NCBI GenBank assembly: GCA_016714815.1
Contig: JADKBZ010000007.1
Location: 97,019-161,018 of the forward strand
Length of the DNA: 64,000 nucleotides
Source: Holophagales bacterium
GTDB lineage: Bacteria; Acidobacteriota; Thermoanaerobaculia; UBA5066
Direction of reading: 5' to 3'
Shown here one piece after another: positions 7,813 to 16,723 of the stretch; position 1 is the stretch's first letter, and each line of letters starts with the position of its first letter. The translations under genes and the position numbers were made by a program. Below the pieces are notes generated by a model, which worked only from the letters and a program-made list of their open reading frames with translations, made no database searches and was not told the origin of the DNA.

Positions 7813-9339
7813 ATGGACGTCGTGCTTCTCTCCCGCATCCAGTTCGCGGTGAGCATCGGGTTCCACTACATCTTCCCTCCGCTGGCGATCGGTCTCGGCG
7901 TGGTTCTCGTCTGGCTCGAAGGGGCCTTCCTCCGGACGCGCGACCCGATCTACGAGACGGCCGCGCGCTTCTGGACGAAGGTCTTCGCCCTCAACTTCGC
8001 GATCGGCGTCGCGACCGGGATCGTCATGGAGTTCCAGTTCGGGACGAACTGGGCGACCTACTCGCGGTTCGTCGGCGACGTCTTCGGCTCGGCGCTCGCG
8101 GCCGAGGGAATCTTCGCCTTCTTCCTCGAGTCGGGTTTCCTCGCCGTCCTCGTCTTCGGCTGGGACCGGGTCGGACCGAAGATGCACTTCTTCTCGACCC
8201 TGATGGTCTCCCTCGGCTCGATCTTCTCCTCGGTCTGGATCGTCGTGGCGAACAGCTGGCAGCAGACGCCGGCGGGCCACCACATCGTGCCGGTCCTGAG
8301 GAACGGAGTCCCCCTGGTGAGGAACGGCGAGCCCGTGCTGCGGGCCGAGATCGTCGACTTCTGGGCGCTCGTCTTCAACCCGTCCACCGTCCACCGCCTC
8401 GTCCACGTCTGGATCGGCGCCTTCCTCGTCGGCGCCTTCTTCGTCATGTCGATCGCAGCCTGGTACCTCCTGAAGGGACGCCACACGGAGTTCGCCCGCC
8501 GCTCGTTCGACGGCGGCCTCGCTCTCGCCGCGGTCTCCGCGCTCGCGATGTTCGTCTCCGGGCACGGCCAGGCGGGAAGCGTCTACCGCCACCAGCCGGC
8601 GAAGCTCGCGGCGTTCGAGGGGCACTACCGGACCGGGCCTGCGGACATGAACCTCTTCGGCTTCCCGGACGACTCCGCGCAGTCGGTGAGGTACGGGGTC
8701 GCCATCCCCGGCGGACTCGGCCTCCTCCTCCACGGAGACCCGTCGAAGCCCGTCGTCGGCCTCGACCGCTTCCGTCCCGAGGACCGGCCGCCGGTCGGGA
8801 TCACCTTCCAGAGCTACCACGTGATGGTCGGGCTCGGGACGCTCTTCGTCGGCCTGACCCTCCTCGCCGCCTTCTTCAGGTGGCGCGGCACGCTCTACCA
8901 GACCCGCTGGCTTCTCTGGCTCTTCGTGCCGGCCGTCCTCCTGCCGATCGTCGGCAACGAGCTCGGCTGGGTCGCAGCCGAAGTGGGACGGCAGCCGTGG
9001 ATCGTCCACCCGAAGGTGACGTGGACGGCCGACGGCTCGGACCTCGTCGTCGGTCCCGCCGGGCACGTCGTCTACGACGAGCGAGAAGGGCTCCGGACCC
9101 TCGACGCCGCCAGCCCGAACGTGACGGCCGGCCAGGTGCTCGGCTCGCTCGTCGGGTTCGGCCTCATCTATCTCGCCCTCGGTGCGGTCTGGGTCTTCAT
9201 CCTCGACCGGAAGATCAAGCACGGGCCGGAGGAACCCCCCGGGGATTCCCCCGCCGTGCCCGACGGGGCGCTCGCCGCGGCGGGCCTCCGGGCCGGGCAC
9301 GAGGGTCGAATGACCGGCGGCGACGGGTCGCGGGGCTGA
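7813..9339 (+). CDS. cydA: cytochrome bd quinol oxidase subunit I
   Basis: A 508-residue CydA. It starts MDVVLLSRIQFAVSIGFHYIF, placing the haem b595 axial His at residue 18. It has the expected membrane segments, WLLWLFVPAVLLPIVGNELGW and the quinol-site sequence GRQPWIV. The protein oxidises quinol and reduces oxygen with high affinity in the cytoplasmic membrane. The periplasmic Q-loop is of the short type. GGAGG six bases before the ATG supports the start. A Pro/Gly-rich C-terminal tail (GPEEPPGDSPAVPDG) is present. It is co-transcribed with cydB 10 bases downstream. Confidence 0.97.
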   Translation: MDVVLLSRIQFAVSIGFHYIFPPLAIGLGVVLVWLEGAFLRTRDPIYETAARFWTKVFALNFAIGVATGIVMEFQFGTNWATYSRFVGDVFGSALAAEGIFAFFLESGFLAVLVFGWDRVGPKMHFFSTLMVSLGSIFSSVWIVVANSWQQTPAGHHIVPVLRNGVPLVRNGEPVLRAEIVDFWALVFNPSTVHRLVHVWIGAFLVGAFFVMSIAAWYLLKGRHTEFARRSFDGGLALAAVSALAMFVSGHGQAGSVYRHQPAKLAAFEGHYRTGPADMNLFGFPDDSAQSVRYGVAIPGGLGLLLHGDPSKPVVGLDRFRPEDRPPVGITFQSYHVMVGLGTLFVGLTLLAAFFRWRGTLYQTRWLLWLFVPAVLLPIVGNELGWVAAEVGRQPWIVHPKVTWTADGSDLVVGPAGHVVYDEREGLRTLDAASPNVTAGQVLGSLVGFGLIYLALGAVWVFILDRKIKHGPEEPPGDSPAVPDGALAAAGLRAGHEGRMTGGDGSRG

Positions 9340-9349
9340 GGAGGCGGCG

Positions 9350-10378
9350 ATGTCTTACGAAGCGCTCTGCGTGACCTGGTTCATTCTCGAAGGGGTCCTC
9401 CTGACCGGCTACGCCCTCCTCGACGGATTCGACCTCGGCGTCGGAATCCTCCACCCGTTCGTACCCCGCACCGACCTCGAGCGGCGAATCTCCATGAACT
9501 CGATCGGTCCGCTCTGGGACGGCAACGAGGTCTGGCTCGTCACCTTCGGCGGCGCCCTCTTCGCCGCGTTCCCGGAGGCGTACGCGTCGGTCTTCTCGGG
9601 CTTCTACACCGCGTTCATGCTCCTCCTCATCGCGCTCATCTCCCGCGCAGTGTCGATGGAGTTCCGGTCGAAGATGGAGTCGCCCGCGTGGCGACGCTTC
9701 TGGGACTGGGCGTTCTTCGGCGGCTCTTTCACCGCCTCGCTCCTTTTCGGCGTCGCGGTCGGGAACGCGATGATCGGCGTCCCGCTCGACGACGCCGGCA
9801 ACTTCACCGGCTCGGTCCTCGACCAGCTCGGCCCCTACCCGCTCCTCGTCGGCGTCATGACGGTCTCGCTCTTCGCGATGCACGGCGGGCTCTTCCTCTA
9901 CCTGAAGACCGAGGGGGAGTTCCAGCAGCGGCTTCGCGAGTGGATGTGGCGGTCGTGGGGCCTCTTCATGGTCACGTTCATGCTCACGACGATCGCGACC
10001 GTCGCGCTGATCCCGCGGGCGACCGAGAACTTCCGGCGCTTCCCCTGGGCGATCGTCGTCGTCGTCGGCACCGTCCTCGCCGTCGCGAACATCCCCCGCT
10101 GCCTCTTTCGCGACAAACCGGGACTCGCTTTCCTCTCCTCGGGCGGCGTGATCGCCGGCCTCGTCGCCCTCTTCGGCCTCGCCCTCTACCCGAATCTCGT
10201 CACGGCGACGGGAGACCCCACGCGCTCCGTGACGATCTTCAACGCGGCCTCGAGCCCGAAAACCCTCGGGATCATGCTGATCATCGCGGCCGTCGGAATG
10301 CCATTCGTCCTCACCTACTCCGGGGTCATCTACTGGACCTTCCGCGGCAAGGTGAAGCTCGGCGACCACAGCTACTGA
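9350..10378 (+). CDS. cydB: cytochrome bd quinol oxidase subunit II
   Basis: A 342-residue CydB with the diagnostic N-terminal YALLDGFDLGVGIL and the later GPLWDGNEVWLVTFGGALFAAFP and TFRGKVKLGDHSY segments. It is the second integral membrane subunit of the bd oxidase. Length and motifs are normal. GAGGAGG lies just upstream of the ATG. No separate cydX-like small ORF with a convincing start is visible between its stop and the DsrE gene. Confidence 0.97.
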   Translation: MSYEALCVTWFILEGVLLTGYALLDGFDLGVGILHPFVPRTDLERRISMNSIGPLWDGNEVWLVTFGGALFAAFPEAYASVFSGFYTAFMLLLIALISRAVSMEFRSKMESPAWRRFWDWAFFGGSFTASLLFGVAVGNAMIGVPLDDAGNFTGSVLDQLGPYPLLVGVMTVSLFAMHGGLFLYLKTEGEFQQRLREWMWRSWGLFMVTFMLTTIATVALIPRATENFRRFPWAIVVVVGTVLAVANIPRCLFRDKPGLAFLSSGGVIAGLVALFGLALYPNLVTATGDPTRSVTIFNAASSPKTLGIMLIIAAVGMPFVLTYSGVIYWTFRGKVKLGDHSY

Positions 10379-10413
10379 AAACGACCCGCCCCCCGGGGCG
10401 AACGAGAGGGAAC

Positions 10414-10752
10414 ATGAAAGACACGCTCGTCGTCATCACCCGCGAAGGGATGGGTTCGGCCGAGCCGGCGCTCCAGAAGAAGCTCGTCGGCACGTGGCTC
10501 ACTCTCCTCCTCCAGGGGAAGGAACTGCCAGGGGCGATCTGCTTCTACACCGACGGCGTCAAGCTCGCCGTCGAGGGATCTCCCGTCCTCGAGCAGCTCG
10601 CGAAGCTCGAGGAGCGAGGGGTCCACCTGATTCTCTGCAAGACGTGCCTCGAGTTCTTTGGACTGGCGGAGAAGGTCCGGGTCGGCATCGTCGGAGGGAT
10701 GGGGGACATCCTCGCGGCGCAATCGATCGCCAGGAAGGTCCTTCCCCTGTAG
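10414..10752 (+). CDS. DsrE-like / YedF C-terminal-type sulfurtransferase-fold protein
   Basis: A 112-residue single-domain protein. The sequence LILCKTCLEFFGLAEKVRVG matches the C-terminal DsrE-like domain of YedF (linked to selenium metabolism), with its paired cysteines CKTC, and GGMGDILAAQSIA follows. DsrE/TusD-fold proteins carry persulfides or bind thiols in the cytoplasm. It is 36 bases after cydB with GAGAGGG before the ATG, so probably in the cyd operon. A TusA-like N-terminal partner domain is absent. A seleno-peroxiredoxin is encoded 7 kb downstream, which makes a selenium link worth testing. Confidence 0.75.
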   Translation: MKDTLVVITREGMGSAEPALQKKLVGTWLTLLLQGKELPGAICFYTDGVKLAVEGSPVLEQLAKLEERGVHLILCKTCLEFFGLAEKVRVGIVGGMGDILAAQSIARKVLPL

Positions 10753-10857
10753 CGCTCCGCCGACACGGACGCCGAGTCGCCGAATGGCAATGCGGACGGG
10801 CCCCTCCCCACGACATCGCTGGCCGCGCTCGGCGGTCCACGGCAACCGGCGGTCGCC

Positions 10858-12410
10858 GTGACCTCCTTCGCGATTCTCCTCGCGCTGGCGATCGGCGCCG
10901 CGACGGCGGAAGGCCCCTGCGACGCGCCGTGCGCGCGGGCCCGGGCGGAACAGCTCCTGCAATCGAACGAACTGCGCGGGGCGATCGAGCACCTGCGGGA
11001 TGCTGTCCGGAGCTACCCGGACGACCCGGCGCTCCCGCTTCTCCTCTCGCGCGCCTATCTCCTCGAAGGGAACCTCTTCTGGGCCGAGTCGACGCTGCGC
11101 GCCGCCCTCGTTCGGCGACCAGACGACGCCGAGACCCGCTCCTGGCTCGTCCTCGTCCACCTGCGCCAGGGAGATCCCGAGCTCGCGAAGAACGTCCTCG
11201 CCGCAGGCCCGCCGCCCCGGGAGGGGCCGGGCCGATCCCGCCGGGCGCTCCTCGGCGCGTACCTCGCGGACCTCGAGGGCGACGACCCGGGAGGGCTCTC
11301 TCTCCTCTCGGGGATCGGCCGCTCGACCCCGGTCTACCCGGAGGACCACCGCGCCTTCTCGGCGCTCGGGCTGCGGCTCGACCCGTGGCGAATCGAGCCC
11401 CTTTCCGGTGAGCTCGAGCTCGCCGCAGGCGCCACCTCGAACGCCCTGGCGGGCGCGCCGACCGATCCTGGTGGACAGGGGACCGGGAGCGGGCTCGCCG
11501 ACGGGACGGTCCGGCTCCGGTTCGCGCCCCGGCTCTGTTCGTCGATCCGCGCCGTCGTCGAGCTCGACGGGAGGGGCACCTCCTCGCGGACGAGGAGTAC
11601 CGGGAGCTGAGCAGCCTCCTCCTGGGCGGCCGCGTCGGGGGCCTCGCGACCCTGGGCCGGTACCGCGCCCTCGCGGCCTGGCGGGCCGAGGTCCTCCACC
11701 TCGACCAGAGCCCCTCGCTCTACTCCGAAGCCCACCGGGGAGAGGTCGAGATCGAGTCGACCGCGGGAGGACTCCTCTTCGGCGGCGCGGGGCACCGTGT
11801 CTACCGTGACGAACGCAGGACCCGGAACGAGTGGGACTTCGGGCTCGGCGGACCGCTCCGGGTCGTCAAGGGCGCCCCGGCGGTTATTGGGGCGACCTTG
11901 CGCGGCGCCACGGCGCGCTCGGAGGCGTACGACCTGCTCGGGGCCTCCCTCGCGCTCGCCGTCCGGTTCCCCCTGCCGGGTGGCGTCTGGGCGCGCCTCT
12001 CGGGCAGCGGGAGCTGGGACGACTACCTGCACTCCGGCGGACCGGAAGGGCTCCTGGTCTTCGGCACGACGGAGCGGCGACGGGACCTGACAGGCAAGGC
12101 CACCCTCGGCATCTGGCTTCCGGCGTGGCGTGGGCTGAGGGTGGGCCTCGAGGGCCAGCTCTCCCGAAGGGACTCCACGGCCGACGAGCGCCCGGGCTTC
12201 GACTTCGACTACACGGAGGCCCGCGCCCGGCTCCTCGTCCGCGTCGGGTTCGGGGCCGATCCGTCCGCTCCTCCCGCCGTCTCCCCGCCCGGCCACGTCC
12301 CGCTCGAGTGGGGCCTCGGCCCCGGCGAAGCGAGCGAGGCGGAGAAGATCATCGACCTCCTCCGGCAGGACGAAGAGCTGCGGCGCGGCTCGAGCTGCGG
12401 GGTCCGATGA
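10858..12410 (+). pseudogene. TPR plus outer-membrane barrel protein, interrupted by a -1 frameshift
   Basis: The first part (10858-11610 as read) has a signal peptide, DAPCARARAEQLL, and TPR-like repeats with periodic Ala/Leu (residues about 40-130). It then reads into a premature TGA. The continuation is in another frame from about 11577 (HLLADEEYRELSSLLLGGRV) to 12410. It looks like a beta-barrel (EVEIESTAGGLLFGGAGHRVY, ARLLVRVGFG). Adding one G to the GGGG at 11573-11576 restores a single frame of about 517 residues. Either a sequencing error or a recent inactivation. The role would be an envelope or outer-membrane protein; family not recognised. It overlaps the following gene by four bases. 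Confidence 0.65.
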
Positions 12411-12985
12411 GCCTCATCGAACCGACGCCCCCCTCCGCCCCGGCCGCCTCCGCTCCGGCCGCCTCCGCCTTGGTTCCCGCCGGCGCCTCCCCCGCCGGGC
12501 CGGCCTGGCGCCGCACTTTCGCCGAAGCCGCGGTCATCGCGGCCTCGGCCGGCCTCGTCGCCCTCGCGGTGAACGCGTTCCGTCCCGCGGGCCTGCCGCT
12601 CGTCGCGCCCGAGCCCTACGAGGTCCTCGTGCCGTGCCCGGAGCCGGGCGGTCCGGTCGCCCCCGTGGAGCCTTCCGATTCCTCGCTGCGTGGCCCACGC
12701 GTCTTTCTCGTCGACGCGCGCGACCCCGGCGCCTACCGGAGGGGTCACGTTCCGGGGGCGGTGAACGTGCCGTACGACTGGCTCGACCCGCTCCCTCAGG
12801 CCGCGCTGCACGAGCTCGCCCGGAGGATCGCCGCGAGCGGCGCCACGCGAGTCGTCGTCTATGGCGACGGAGGCCGTCCCGACAGCGGTGAGCATCTCGG
12901 CCGAGAGATCTCCGGGAGAGGCATCCGGAACGTCGGGTACGTGCGAGGCGGTGCACCCGCGCTCGTCCCGGGAGGTGCTTCGTGA
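12407..12985 (+). CDS. membrane-anchored rhodanese-fold protein lacking the catalytic cysteine
   Basis: A 192-residue protein with an Ala/Pro-rich N-terminus and a membrane segment at about residues 42-60. Its rhodanese domain is marked by LVDARDPGAYRRGHVPGAVNVP. At the active-site loop, where rhodaneses have a Cys (V-x-Y-C-R/D-x-G), the sequence is VVVYGDGGRPDSG. The Cys is replaced by Gly, so sulfur transfer is not expected; phosphatase-like or purely binding roles remain possible. ATGA overlap with the preceding gene and GTGA overlap with the MauE gene. Confidence 0.8.
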   Translation: MSLIEPTPPSAPAASAPAASALVPAGASPAGPAWRRTFAEAAVIAASAGLVALAVNAFRPAGLPLVAPEPYEVLVPCPEPGGPVAPVEPSDSSLRGPRVFLVDARDPGAYRRGHVPGAVNVPYDWLDPLPQAALHELARRIAASGATRVVVYGDGGRPDSGEHLGREISGRGIRNVGYVRGGAPALVPGGAS

Positions 12986-13455
12986 GCCGGCACGCCATCG
13001 CCGCCTGGCTCGCGCTGCCCGCCCGCTGGTACCTCGGAGGGCTCTTCGTCCTGGCGTCGCTCCACAAGATCGCCGTTCCGCACGACTTTGCGATCGACGT
13101 CGCAACCTACGGCATCCTTCCGCTCGCCCTCGTGAACCCCGTCGCGATCGTCCTCCCCTGGGTCGAGCTGGTGGCCGGTCTCATGCTCCTCCTGGGAGCG
13201 AGGGTGAGAGCCGCGGCTCTCCTCGTCGCCGCCATGGTGGCCGTCTTCCTCGCGGCCCTCGTGATTGCGCTCGCGCGGGGGCTCGACATGTCGTGCGGCT
13301 GCTTCGCCTCCCAGGGGGCCGAGAGCGACCCCATCTCGTGGCTCACGGTGGTGCGCGACCTCGCCTGGCTGGGGCTGAGCGTTCTCGTGCTCTGCTGCGA
13401 CCGCGGCTTCCTCGGATTCGACGGCTACCAGAAGTGGAAGGGAGCCCATGCGTGA
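12982..13455 (+). CDS. MauE/DoxX-family membrane protein
   Basis: A 157-residue protein with four predicted membrane segments. The profile ARWYLGGLFVLASLHKIAVP followed by LPWVELVAGLMLLLGARVRAA is typical of MauE/DoxX-like proteins. It also has DMSCGCFAS, a pattern seen in family members that work with periplasmic thiol-redox proteins. It sits directly before a DsbA-like gene (eight-base overlap), so it likely supplies electrons or shuttles disulfide equivalents to it, as VKOR/MauE-like proteins do. GTG start at 12982. Confidence 0.8.
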   Translation: MSRHAIAAWLALPARWYLGGLFVLASLHKIAVPHDFAIDVATYGILPLALVNPVAIVLPWVELVAGLMLLLGARVRAAALLVAAMVAVFLAALVIALARGLDMSCGCFASQGAESDPISWLTVVRDLAWLGLSVLVLCCDRGFLGFDGYQKWKGAHA

Positions 13456-14296
13456 CGTGATCCTCGCCGCGCTCCTCGCGTGCGTCGCGGCCCCGGCACT
13501 CGCCCAGACCCCTGCCTGCGAGGCGCTGTCGGGACCCGCAAAGACGCTCGCTTCGAGAATCCTCGAGACCGAGCACCCCTACGACTGCTGCGACGACACG
13601 ATCCGCCGCTGCCTCGCGGCACGTCCGACCTGCGCGCTGGCCTTCCGCCTGGCGGACGACGTCTGCCGGCGGGTGGCGGCCGGTCAGGACGAGGTCCGCA
13701 TCCGCCGTGCTCTCTCCCGCCGGGCCCGAAGCATGGTCGGGGGCGGTCCGACGGCGACTGTCGACCTCGCCGCGGCGTCGGTCACGGGCGACGAGGGCGC
13801 ACCGGTCACGGTCGTCGTCTACGCGTGCGCCCGTTGCCCCTACTGCAGCAAGCTCGTCCCCGCGCTCCACGCCCAGCTGAAGGGCCGGCTGAAGGGTCTC
13901 GCCCGCCTCGCCTTCCGGACGTTTCCGATCCGGGGCCACGAGGGTTCGACGGAGGCGGGCCTCGCCTTCGCGGCAGCAGCCCGAATGGGCCGGTTCTGGG
14001 ACTTCGCGCTCCTCTCCTATCGCCGCTTCGCGGAGTTCTCCCCCCAGAAGCAGCGCGAATGGGCAAGAGAGGCGGGCCTCGACCCGGGGCTCTTCGTCAT
14101 CCGGATGGACGAGCCCGCGACGAGGGACGAGCTCGTGGCGAGCAAGAAGGAAGGGATCGTCAACGGCGTCGAGGAGACTCCGACGCTCTTCATCAACGGC
14201 CGGCGCTGGGTCGGCGACCTGACGCTCCCCGAGGTGGTCGACGCCATCGAGGAGGAGGCCGAGCGGGTGAGGGGGGACAAATGGACAAAGCGGTGA
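13448..14296 (+). CDS. periplasmic DsbA/DsbG-like thiol oxidoreductase
   Basis: A 282-residue protein with a cleavable signal (LAALLACVAAPALAQ). A Cys-rich N-terminal domain (PYDCCDDTIRRCLAARPTC) is followed by a Thioredoxin_4-type domain with active site CARCPYCSK and the cis-Pro segment GVEETPTLFINGRRW. It probably oxidises or isomerises disulfides in envelope proteins. The extra N-terminal cysteines are unusual for simple DsbA. It overlaps the MauE gene upstream and the repeat-protein gene downstream, consistent with one operon. Confidence 0.88.
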   Translation: MRDVILAALLACVAAPALAQTPACEALSGPAKTLASRILETEHPYDCCDDTIRRCLAARPTCALAFRLADDVCRRVAAGQDEVRIRRALSRRARSMVGGGPTATVDLAAASVTGDEGAPVTVVVYACARCPYCSKLVPALHAQLKGRLKGLARLAFRTFPIRGHEGSTEAGLAFAAAARMGRFWDFALLSYRRFAEFSPQKQREWAREAGLDPGLFVIRMDEPATRDELVASKKEGIVNGVEETPTLFINGRRWVGDLTLPEVVDAIEEEAERVRGDKWTKR

Positions 14297-16671
14297 GACG
14301 AGCGCTGGTTCTCCTTCTCCTTTCGACGGAAGCGCACGCCGAGGAGCGCTTCGGGGTCCTCGAGTTCTTCGTGAGGGGGTCGGGGGCCTATTGCCAGGCC
14401 GCTGCCCCGTCGGTCATGGCGCTCCAGGACGCGATGGAGGGGCGCGCCGTCGTTCTCGAGTACCCGTTCGACTCGTTTACCCAGGGCCGGGTAGACAGGT
14501 TCTGGGCCGCCTACACGGGTCCGTCGCCCTATCTCCCGATCACCCTCGTGGGGAGCGGCTACGACGTCTGCCAGGGACCGGTCGACTACGCCACCCGCTA
14601 CCGGCAGATGCTCGAGGCCGAGCTGGCGCGTCCGCCACGGGCGGCGATCCAGGCCTGGAGCCGCCCGTGGGGAAGCGGGCTGCAGGTCTACGCCACGGTC
14701 CGGAACCTCGGCGCCGAACCGCTCCGCACCGGCACGAAGCCGACGTTGTGGCTCGTCGCGTGGGAGGACGGGCGGATCGGCCTCACGAAGACCTTCGTCC
14801 GGGCTACAGCCTCCAGAGCGCTCGCGGCCGACATCCCTCCGGGCGGCACGGCGAGCCTCACGATCGAGGTTCCGTCCCTCGGCACGGCGGACAGGCAACG
14901 GGTGCGGGCTGCCGTCCTGCTCGACGAGCTCCTGGCCGGCACCAGCCGGTACGACCTGCTCCAGTCCGTCGTCGCGCAACCCGCCGGCGTCTCGGTGACC
15001 CCTGCCGCGGTCACGCTCGGCCCCGCCGCGGGCGAGACACAGGTGACGCTCGAAGGTCCCCACGTCCTGACCTGGTCGGCCATCTCCGACGTCGCCTGGC
15101 TGGAGGTGACACCGGCGAGCGGGACCGTGCCGGCCGGCGCCACGATCCGGCTCGTCGGCTCGCCCGCGGCGGGCGCGATCGGGACCGTGCGCTTCTCGGC
15201 CTCCGGCGAGGGAATGGACTTCTCGACGACGGTCACGGTCACGGCGGCGGGACCGGTCCTGACCTGGGAAGCCGTCGTCCCGGCGGCCTCGCACGCGCCC
15301 GGGGCCTTCGGCAGCCTCTGGCGCACCGACCTCGCCGCCGTGAACGCCGGCGCCACGACGGCCAGCGTCACCCAGACGTTCGTGCCGGTCCAGGGCGAGA
15401 GCGTGACCCGGACGTCGGAGATCCCTCCGGGGGGAACCCGCGAGTGGTCCGACGTCCTCGCATCGCTCTTCGGCGTCGACGCGGCCGCCGCAGCCTCGGG
15501 TGTCGTCCGCGTCGCCTCCGACCGGGCGCTTCACGTCTCCTCTCGCACGTTCAGCGAGGCCGTGGACGGGACGTTCGGCGGGTATCTCCCCGCCGTGACA
15601 GCCGTCGAAGGGCTCGTCGCCGGGACGACGGGGATCCTTCCGCAGCTCACGCGGACGGCTCTCTTCCGGACGAACGTCGGCGTGACGAACCTGGGTGATA
15701 CGGCGGCCTCGGTGACGATCCGCCTCAGAGGGACGAACTCGGAGAATCTCGGCGAGCCCGTCTTCCGGACGGTGCCGCCGAGAGGGCTGGAGCAGGTCGT
15801 CGACGTCTTCGGCGTTGCCGGGGCGGGCGACCGGGAGCTCGCCTGGGCGACGGTCGAGGTGACGACACAGGGAGCGCTCGTCTGGGCTTATGCCTCCGTC
15901 ATCGACAATCGGACGGGAGACCCGACGATCGTCCCGATGCACCCACCGCCGAGCGGCACCGCCCGGTCCGTACCCGCCTTCGAGCAAACCGTAGCCGCGG
16001 CGGCGCACGCACCGGGGGCTTTCGAGAGCCTCTGGCGGACCGACCTCGCCGTCGTCAACGCCTCCGGCACCGAGGTGGCCGTCGACGTCCGCTTCGTCCC
16101 GGCAGGAGGCGGTGAGCCGGTCACGAAGGCCGAGCGGGTCGCACCCGGCACCCGGGCCTGGTCCGACGTCCTGGTCTCCCTCTTCGACCTCGACACGGCC
16201 TCCGCGGTCTCGGGCGCACTCCACTTCCGCTCGGACGGTCCCCTCGTCGTCTCCTCCCGGACGTTCAACGTGACGGCACAAGGCTCCTTCGGAGCACATC
16301 TCGCGGGTATCGAGCGGTCCGGGGCGCTGACCCCGGAAAGGCCCGGCGTCCTCCCCCAGCTGAAGCGCACCGCCTCGACGAGGACGAACGTGGGCCTCGC
16401 CAATCCCGGCGCCAGCCCGGTGAGCGTCGCAATCCTCCTGCGCGCGGCCGACGGCACCGGGCTCGGGACCGAGAAGCTCGTGACGGTACCCCCCGGCGGC
16501 CTCGTCCAGGAGAACGACGTTTTCGCCTCGTGCGGCGCGGGGGACGCGCCGATCGCGTGGGCCCGGATCGAGGTGAGGACGGTCGGCGGGGAGGCCGTCG
16601 CCTACGCTTCCGTCATCGACAATCGGACGGGAGACCCGACGATCATCCCAATGTCGGGGCCGCCGGAATGA
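14281..16671 (+). CDS. secreted tandem-repeat protein with degenerate thioredoxin-like N-terminus and BACON-like domain
   Basis: A 796-residue exported protein. A short signal (ALVLLLLSTEAHA) precedes a region resembling a thioredoxin fold with a single cysteine where CxxC would be (VRGSGAYCQAAAPS). A BACON-like domain (SDVAWLEVTPASGTVPAG) lies near residues 240-325. Two copies of a roughly 230-residue beta-rich repeat follow (about 329-560 and 566-796), each with HAPGAF-SLWRTDLA, PG-R-WSDVL-SLF, VSSRTF and YASVIDNRTGDPTI. A 36-base perfect direct repeat (15895-15930 and 16609-16644) encodes the last element of each copy. Repeats of this kind are familiar from Acidobacteriota secreted proteins. 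Function unknown. Confidence 0.8.
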   Translation: MDKAVRRALVLLLLSTEAHAEERFGVLEFFVRGSGAYCQAAAPSVMALQDAMEGRAVVLEYPFDSFTQGRVDRFWAAYTGPSPYLPITLVGSGYDVCQGPVDYATRYRQMLEAELARPPRAAIQAWSRPWGSGLQVYATVRNLGAEPLRTGTKPTLWLVAWEDGRIGLTKTFVRATASRALAADIPPGGTASLTIEVPSLGTADRQRVRAAVLLDELLAGTSRYDLLQSVVAQPAGVSVTPAAVTLGPAAGETQVTLEGPHVLTWSAISDVAWLEVTPASGTVPAGATIRLVGSPAAGAIGTVRFSASGEGMDFSTTVTVTAAGPVLTWEAVVPAASHAPGAFGSLWRTDLAAVNAGATTASVTQTFVPVQGESVTRTSEIPPGGTREWSDVLASLFGVDAAAAASGVVRVASDRALHVSSRTFSEAVDGTFGGYLPAVTAVEGLVAGTTGILPQLTRTALFRTNVGVTNLGDTAASVTIRLRGTNSENLGEPVFRTVPPRGLEQVVDVFGVAGAGDRELAWATVEVTTQGALVWAYASVIDNRTGDPTIVPMHPPPSGTARSVPAFEQTVAAAAHAPGAFESLWRTDLAVVNASGTEVAVDVRFVPAGGGEPVTKAERVAPGTRAWSDVLVSLFDLDTASAVSGALHFRSDGPLVVSSRTFNVTAQGSFGAHLAGIERSGALTPERPGVLPQLKRTASTRTNVGLANPGASPVSVAILLRAADGTGLGTEKLVTVPPGGLVQENDVFASCGAGDAPIAWARIEVRTVGGEAVAYASVIDNRTGDPTIIPMSGPPE
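15895..16644 (+). repeat. 36-bp perfect direct repeat pair within the repeat protein gene
   Basis: The same 36 bases occur at 15895-15930 and 16609-16644, 714 bases apart and in frame, encoding SVIDNRTGDPTI at the end of each repeat unit. The rest of the two units is more diverged. This end segment is therefore either under strong constraint or homogenised by recent gene conversion. Recombination between the copies would delete exactly one unit. Confidence 0.9.
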
Positions 16672-16723
16672 CCGCGTGTCCCGCCCGGCGGAGCCGCCTG
16701 GGACGGCTTTGGGAGGAAACGGC

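Noticed and set aside
10379..10413. GC-rich short dyad between cydB and the DsrE gene as a terminator
   Set aside because: Stem of only about six pairs with a two-base loop and no U-tract; the downstream gene has its own ribosome binding site and is probably co-transcribed.
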